Assembly: GCF_014297575.1 (NCBI RefSeq)
Contig: NZ_CP060412.1
Coordinates: forward strand, 2,046,001 to 2,110,000
Length of the DNA stretch: 64,000 nucleotides
Source: Dyella telluris
GTDB lineage: Bacteria > Pseudomonadota > Gammaproteobacteria > Xanthomonadales > Rhodanobacteraceae
Direction of reading: 5' to 3'
Below the pieces are notes generated by a model. That model saw only the letters and a list, made by a program, of their open reading frames with translations, searched no databases and had not been told where the DNA came from. Both the position numbers and the translations under genes were made by a program. Numbering within the stretch: the first letter of the stretch is position 1; each line of letters opens with the position of its first letter. Shown piece after piece: positions 60,349 to 64,000 of the stretch.

Positions 60349-60657
60349 GACACTCCTGCCCCGTTCCGATCCTGGCCACTGCCATCCGGATACCTGTCAA
60401 CGTTACCCACACGGCCGTAAACGCCCGTGCAGCCCGAAAGGACGACGTGTCCAACCCATGGATACCGTGGCGACTTTGCCGGCCCTGTCACCGGAAAGCC
60501 AGCCACACGGGCAGCACGCCCGATACCCCACCCCGAGGCGGCGGCATCTTAGCTGATCAAGGATTCAGCAACCGGAACAGCGCCGGAACGGCACCGGGCC
60601 GCCGACCCGGGGCAGCCTCGGGCGATACGGCCACGGCCTTGCCCTAGAATGCCGCGC
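60349..60657. other. 309-bp divergent gap in the glycosyltransferase cluster
   Basis: No supported gene. It should carry promoters for the divergent genes at 60348 (minus) and 60658 (plus). The only clear element is the TAGAAT -10 candidate near its right end. Confidence 0.5.
60645..60650 (+). promoter_or_regulatory. Candidate -10 box; possibly leaderless start
   Basis: TAGAAT lies 7 nt before the ATG at 60658, so the mRNA could start at or near the start codon. The context CCTTGCCCTAGAATGC nearly equals that before the AmpE-like gene. There is no SD before the ATG. Confidence 0.4.
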
Positions 60658-61473
60658 ATGACCATGCTTCCGATCACCCTGGTAGTCATTACCCACAACG
60701 AAGCCGACAACATCGCGCGCTGTCTCGACAGCGTGCCGTTTGCGGCCGAGAAGCTCGTGGTCGACAGCGGCAGCTCCGACGATACGGTGGCCATTGCCCA
60801 GGCGCATGGCGCCCGCGTGGTGCACCAGGACTGGCTGGGCTTCGGCCCCCAGCGCAACGCCGCAGCCATCCTGTGTTCGCACGACTGGATCCTGGCACTG
60901 GACGCGGACGAGAGCCTGAGCCCCGAGCTGGCCCGGGAACTGGAACAGACCCTGCCCGCGCTGATGGCCGGCAAGGCTCCTGCCGCCATCCTGCGTCGGC
61001 GGACCATCTTCATGGGCCAGCCCATGCGCTGGTACCGGCCTTCCGTGGGCGAAAAGATGGCGCGCGTCTACCACCGCGGCCGCGCCCGCTGGTCCGATGC
61101 CCGCGTGCACGAATCGCTGCGCTTCGAAGGCACGGTGCCCACCCTGCGCGCGCACTTCAACCACATCAACAACCCCACGCTGGTGCACAAGCAGCTGAAG
61201 GTGTTGCGCTATTCCGAACTCAAGTGCAAGGACTGGCTGGACAAGGGCAGGTCCGAGCGCATGTGGCAGGCACCCTTCGTGTACTGGCTGACCTTCATGA
61301 AGGACTACGTCGTGCGTCTGGGCGCGCTGGACGGCTGGCGCGGCTTCATCGTCGCGCATACCGCGGCGAGCTACGCACTGTACAAGCGCATGCGTTACTT
61401 CGAGATGCGCCACAATGCCGAATCTGTGCGGCTTGCCGAAGCCGCTCTTCTACGTCACGGCATTGAACGTTGA
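60658..61473 (+). CDS. Glycosyltransferase family 2, WaaE/KdtX type
   Basis: A 271-residue GT-A enzyme of the LPS core beta-glucosyltransferase (WaaE/KdtX) group. It has LVVITHNEADNIARCLDSV, VDSGSSDDTV, LALDADESLSPEL and the acceptor region YRPSVGEKMARVYHRGRARWSDARVHESL. The start MTMLPIT has no SD and may be leaderless. The next gene follows after 3 nt. Confidence 0.92.
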   Translation: MTMLPITLVVITHNEADNIARCLDSVPFAAEKLVVDSGSSDDTVAIAQAHGARVVHQDWLGFGPQRNAAAILCSHDWILALDADESLSPELARELEQTLPALMAGKAPAAILRRRTIFMGQPMRWYRPSVGEKMARVYHRGRARWSDARVHESLRFEGTVPTLRAHFNHINNPTLVHKQLKVLRYSELKCKDWLDKGRSERMWQAPFVYWLTFMKDYVVRLGALDGWRGFIVAHTAASYALYKRMRYFEMRHNAESVRLAEAALLRHGIER

Positions 61474-61476
61474 TCC

Positions 61477-62511
61477 ATGAGTAAGCAGCACTACCTTCTT
61501 TACGGCTCCGAACGCTACGCGCTGGCCATTCTCCGCCCGGTGCAGGACGCCATCCGCGCCCGCGGCGACGAAGCCGCCTGGTTCTTCGATGGCCCGGGTG
61601 CTGAAGACCTGGTGGAAGGCGAGCGGTTGCTCACCGTGGCGGAAGTGCGCGCGTGGAAGCCACGTGCCGTCATCACCTCCAGCAACGCCGTGCCGCACTT
61701 CTTTCCCGGCGTGAAAGTGGAAACTTTCCACGGTTTCGACGCGGGCAAGCCCCGGCACATCTATGTGCGCGGCTTCTTCGACCTGTACTGCACCACCGGT
61801 CCGCGCGACACGGCGCAGTTCAAGGCCATTGCCGAGCGCACAGGGCATTTCTCGGTGGTGGAAACGGGCTTTCCGAAGATCGATCCCTTCATGAAGGAGA
61901 TCAGCGGGCCGCTCCCGCCCGTACGCCAGCCGCCCGTGATCCTTTACCACTCCACGTTTTCGCCTTCCTGGAGCGCGGCCGAAACGCTGTACGAGGAAGT
62001 GAAGCGCCTCTCGCGCGACGGTCGCTGGCGCTGGATCGTCACCTTTCATCCGAAGATGAATCCGGAGACGGTGGCCAAGTACAAGGCGCTGCAGAACGAG
62101 TACCTGACGTTCGCCGAGAACGACAACATCCTCGAACTGTTCCCGCAGGTCGACCTGATGTGTTCGGATACCTCCTCGGCGCTCAACGAGTTCCTGCTCA
62201 CCGGCAAGCCGGTGGTGACGTTCAAGAACCGCCGGCCAGGCCCGCAGCTGATCGACATCGACGAGGCGGCGCAGTTCGAGCCGGCCATCGAGCGCGCGCT
62301 GGCACGGCCGCCGGAGCTGATGCAGGCCATCCGCGAGTATGGCGACGCCATTCACCCCTATCGCGACGGCCAATCAAGCGAACGCATCCTGAAGGCCATT
62401 GACGATTTCATCGCCTCCGGCGGCCGCAACCGTCGCCGTAAGCCTTGGAATATCTGGCGAAAATTGAAAATCCGCCGCCGCATCGGCTACTGGGGCCCGG
62501 CCGGCTACTGA
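61477..62511 (+). CDS. CDP-glycerol glycerophosphotransferase family protein
   Basis: A 344-residue protein with the TagB/TagF-like fold. Diagnostic blocks are FHGFDAGKPRHIYVRGFFDLYCTTGP, ILYHSTFSPSW, FHPKMNPETVAKYKAL and DLMCSDTSSALNEFLLTGKPVVTF. Members move glycerol-phosphate or a related unit to a polymer; in gram-negatives they decorate LPS or capsule. It starts 3 nt after the WaaE-type gene and is clearly co-transcribed. Confidence 0.92.
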   Translation: MSKQHYLLYGSERYALAILRPVQDAIRARGDEAAWFFDGPGAEDLVEGERLLTVAEVRAWKPRAVITSSNAVPHFFPGVKVETFHGFDAGKPRHIYVRGFFDLYCTTGPRDTAQFKAIAERTGHFSVVETGFPKIDPFMKEISGPLPPVRQPPVILYHSTFSPSWSAAETLYEEVKRLSRDGRWRWIVTFHPKMNPETVAKYKALQNEYLTFAENDNILELFPQVDLMCSDTSSALNEFLLTGKPVVTFKNRRPGPQLIDIDEAAQFEPAIERALARPPELMQAIREYGDAIHPYRDGQSSERILKAIDDFIASGGRNRRRKPWNIWRKLKIRRRIGYWGPAGY

Positions 62512-62589
62512 GGCGGTGGGCTGCAGGTCAGCGTGGCGCGGGGGCGGGTCGGGATAGAATCCGTCTCAATCCCTTCAAGAAGACTGCCC

Positions 62590-64000
62590 GTGGCACCCAG
62601 CAGCTATAGCCGCTCCGAACACCTGCGTTCCCTCTGGCCCTGGCTGCCACTGTGGGCGCTGGTCGCCCTGCTGGCGATCTTCTCGCATGGCCCCATGCCG
62701 CTGTATTCCACGCGCACCCTCGCGGTGGCGTGGGAGATGTTCAACCATCACGACTGGCTGGTGCCGCACATCAACGGCGCGCCGTACAGCGAGAAAGTCC
62801 CGCTGCTGTTCTGGTTGATCCATGCCGGCTGGTTCGTGTTCGGCGTGAACGACGTCTGGCCGCGCGTGCTGGAAGTGATCTTCGGCGGCGCGCAGCTGGT
62901 GCTGGTGTCGGTGCTGGCGCAGCGCCTGTTCCCGAACCGCCCGTGGGTGGCCAAGGGCGCACCGTGGATTCTGCTGGCGCTGGGTTATGCCTTCCTGTTC
63001 GGCCTGCAGATCATGTACGAGGTGCTGCTGGCCGTATGGGTGCTGGCGGCGCTGCTGTGCCTGACGCCCAAGCCGCAGCGCGCCGAGCCGCGCTGGGTGC
63101 TGTTCGGCGTATGCGTGGGCCTGGGCCTGCTCACCAAGGGCCCGGTCATGCTGCTGCACGTGGCCTTCCCGTTCGTGCTCGGCCCGCTGTGGAACGACTG
63201 GGCCCGTGACAACCGCGTCCGCTGGTACGGTCGCGGCGTGCTTGCCCTGTTGCTGGGCGGCGCCATGCTGTTGGCCTGGGCGCTGCCGGCGGGCTTCGCC
63301 GGTGGCGAGGCCTATCGTCAGCGCCTGTTCTTCACCCAGACCGCCGGCCGCGTGGTGAATGCCTTCGACCACGCCCGCCCGTTCTGGTGGTACGTGCCGA
63401 TGATCCCGGCGCTGCTGTTCCCCTTCAGCGGCTGGCCGCGCGCCTGGGCGGCGCTGGTCACGCTGCGCCGGCCGCTCGATGCCGGGCTGCGCTTTGCGCT
63501 GTGCTGGCTGGTGCCGGTGATGGTGGTGTTCTCCTTCATCAGCGGCAAGCAGCTGTATTACCCGCTGCCTGAATTCGCCGGCGCCGCCCTGCTGGTGGCC
63601 GGCGCCATTGCCGTGCTGCGCGACCAGCGGCCGGCGCTGGCCTCCAACCCCTGGCTGGGCACGTGGCCGCTGGGCGTGGGTGGCATCCTGTTCGGCATCT
63701 TCCTGTTCGTGCTGCCGATGCTGGTGGCGCACAACGAGCTGCATGGCGAGTGGTTCGACACCACCCAGCGCTACAGCCGCTTCTTCAGCGTGGTCTTCGT
63801 GCTGCTTGGCGCGTTGCTGCTGCTGCGTGGTCGCGGCGAGCTGCGCCGGCTGGCCTTTGCCGGCCTGGTCGGCACGCTGGCGCTCAATACGCTGTTCACC
63901 CTGACCATGTGGCAGAACTTCGATCTGCGCCCGTCAGCCCAGCTGCTGGGCGCGGCCGATGCGGAACACCGCCCCATCGGCATCCTGGGCAATTACGAAG
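62590..64000 (+). CDS. ArnT-like glycosyltransferase (GT39), truncated by window end
   Basis: At least 470 residues with no stop before the window edge. The start is GTG 62590 (V-A-P-S-S-Y-S-R), with a weak AAGAAG 8 nt upstream. It has many membrane helices and the YSEKVPLLFWLIHAGW motif typical of ArnT relatives. Where family members have an acidic pair in the first loop, this one reads PLYSTRTLAVAWEM, so the acidic residues are missing. Function may differ from sugar transfer or use another residue. It follows the CDP-glycerol gene by 78 nt. Confidence 0.85.
   Translation, partial: MAPSSYSRSEHLRSLWPWLPLWALVALLAIFSHGPMPLYSTRTLAVAWEMFNHHDWLVPHINGAPYSEKVPLLFWLIHAGWFVFGVNDVWPRVLEVIFGGAQLVLVSVLAQRLFPNRPWVAKGAPWILLALGYAFLFGLQIMYEVLLAVWVLAALLCLTPKPQRAEPRWVLFGVCVGLGLLTKGPVMLLHVAFPFVLGPLWNDWARDNRVRWYGRGVLALLLGGAMLLAWALPAGFAGGEAYRQRLFFTQTAGRVVNAFDHARPFWWYVPMIPALLFPFSGWPRAWAALVTLRRPLDAGLRFALCWLVPVMVVFSFISGKQLYYPLPEFAGAALLVAGAIAVLRDQRPALASNPWLGTWPLGVGGILFGIFLFVLPMLVAHNELHGEWFDTTQRYSRFFSVVFVLLGALLLLRGRGELRRLAFAGLVGTLALNTLFTLTMWQNFDLRPSAQLLGAADAEHRPIGILGNYE

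Noticed and set aside
58444-60420. 658-codon open frame opposite the GT2 and 59.4-kb genes
   Set aside because: It spans two clear genes and their gap on the other strand; no domain.

Overview
The window is GC-rich, densely coded DNA from a gammaproteobacterium. Three things point to Xanthomonadales, probably Rhodanobacteraceae (Dyella, Luteibacter or Rhodanobacter type): the linked order def-fmt-rsmB beside LysM-dprA-topA-tsaC, an Oar-like TonB receptor, and a xanthomonadin-type AMP ligase. This placement is inferred from gene content and order; no 16S gene is present.

Layout. 1-5.8 kb: the F1Fo ATP synthase operon on the minus strand (atpI-B-E-F-H-A-G-D, atpD cut by the window edge), with a hairpin in several gene gaps. 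6-6.9 kb: a phasin and queD. 7-21.3 kb: a catabolic block with an exported amidohydrolase, a LysR regulator, a DUF1611/DgcN-type protein, an exported serine hydrolase, a D-threonine-aldolase-type enzyme, a TPR-sulfotransferase, a TonB receptor and an M61 peptidase. 21.5-26.2 kb: a four-gene archaic (Csu-type) chaperone-usher pilus operon. 26.3-29.4 kb: an RRM protein, PPK2 and a SulP transporter. 29.8-39.4 kb: tRNA-Met, rppH, bfd, bfr, a DUF6776-like gene, bactofilin, erpA, nudC, an AmpE-like gene, an LplT-PlsC fusion and four small accessory genes. 39.5-54.1 kb: purD, the AMP ligase, tsaC, topA, dprA, LysM, def, fmt, rsmB and an ArnT-like GT39. 55.3-64 kb: a lipopolysaccharide-type glycosyltransferase cluster.

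The most unusual material is non-coding. Two large gene-free gaps (40.8-42.2 kb and 54.1-55.3 kb) each hold a copy of a 0.78-0.94 kb element. Its terminal inverted repeats are about 72 bp, its interior is a chain of hairpins (one with a compensatory base-pair change between copies), and it contains an 83-bp paired REP (REPIN-like) unit. Shorter repeat families surround both copies, nested symmetrically around the first. It looks like a non-autonomous, MITE-like composite element, and the small ORFs in it are not conserved as protein.

A second signal is a 54-bp promoter module shared by the DUF1611 operon and the TonB receptor, 9 kb apart and on opposite strands: an identical 18-mer, an exact 19-nt gap, then TATGCTCG. 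It suggests that uptake and breakdown of D-amino-acid-containing or otherwise modified peptides are controlled together. That functional reading is inference.
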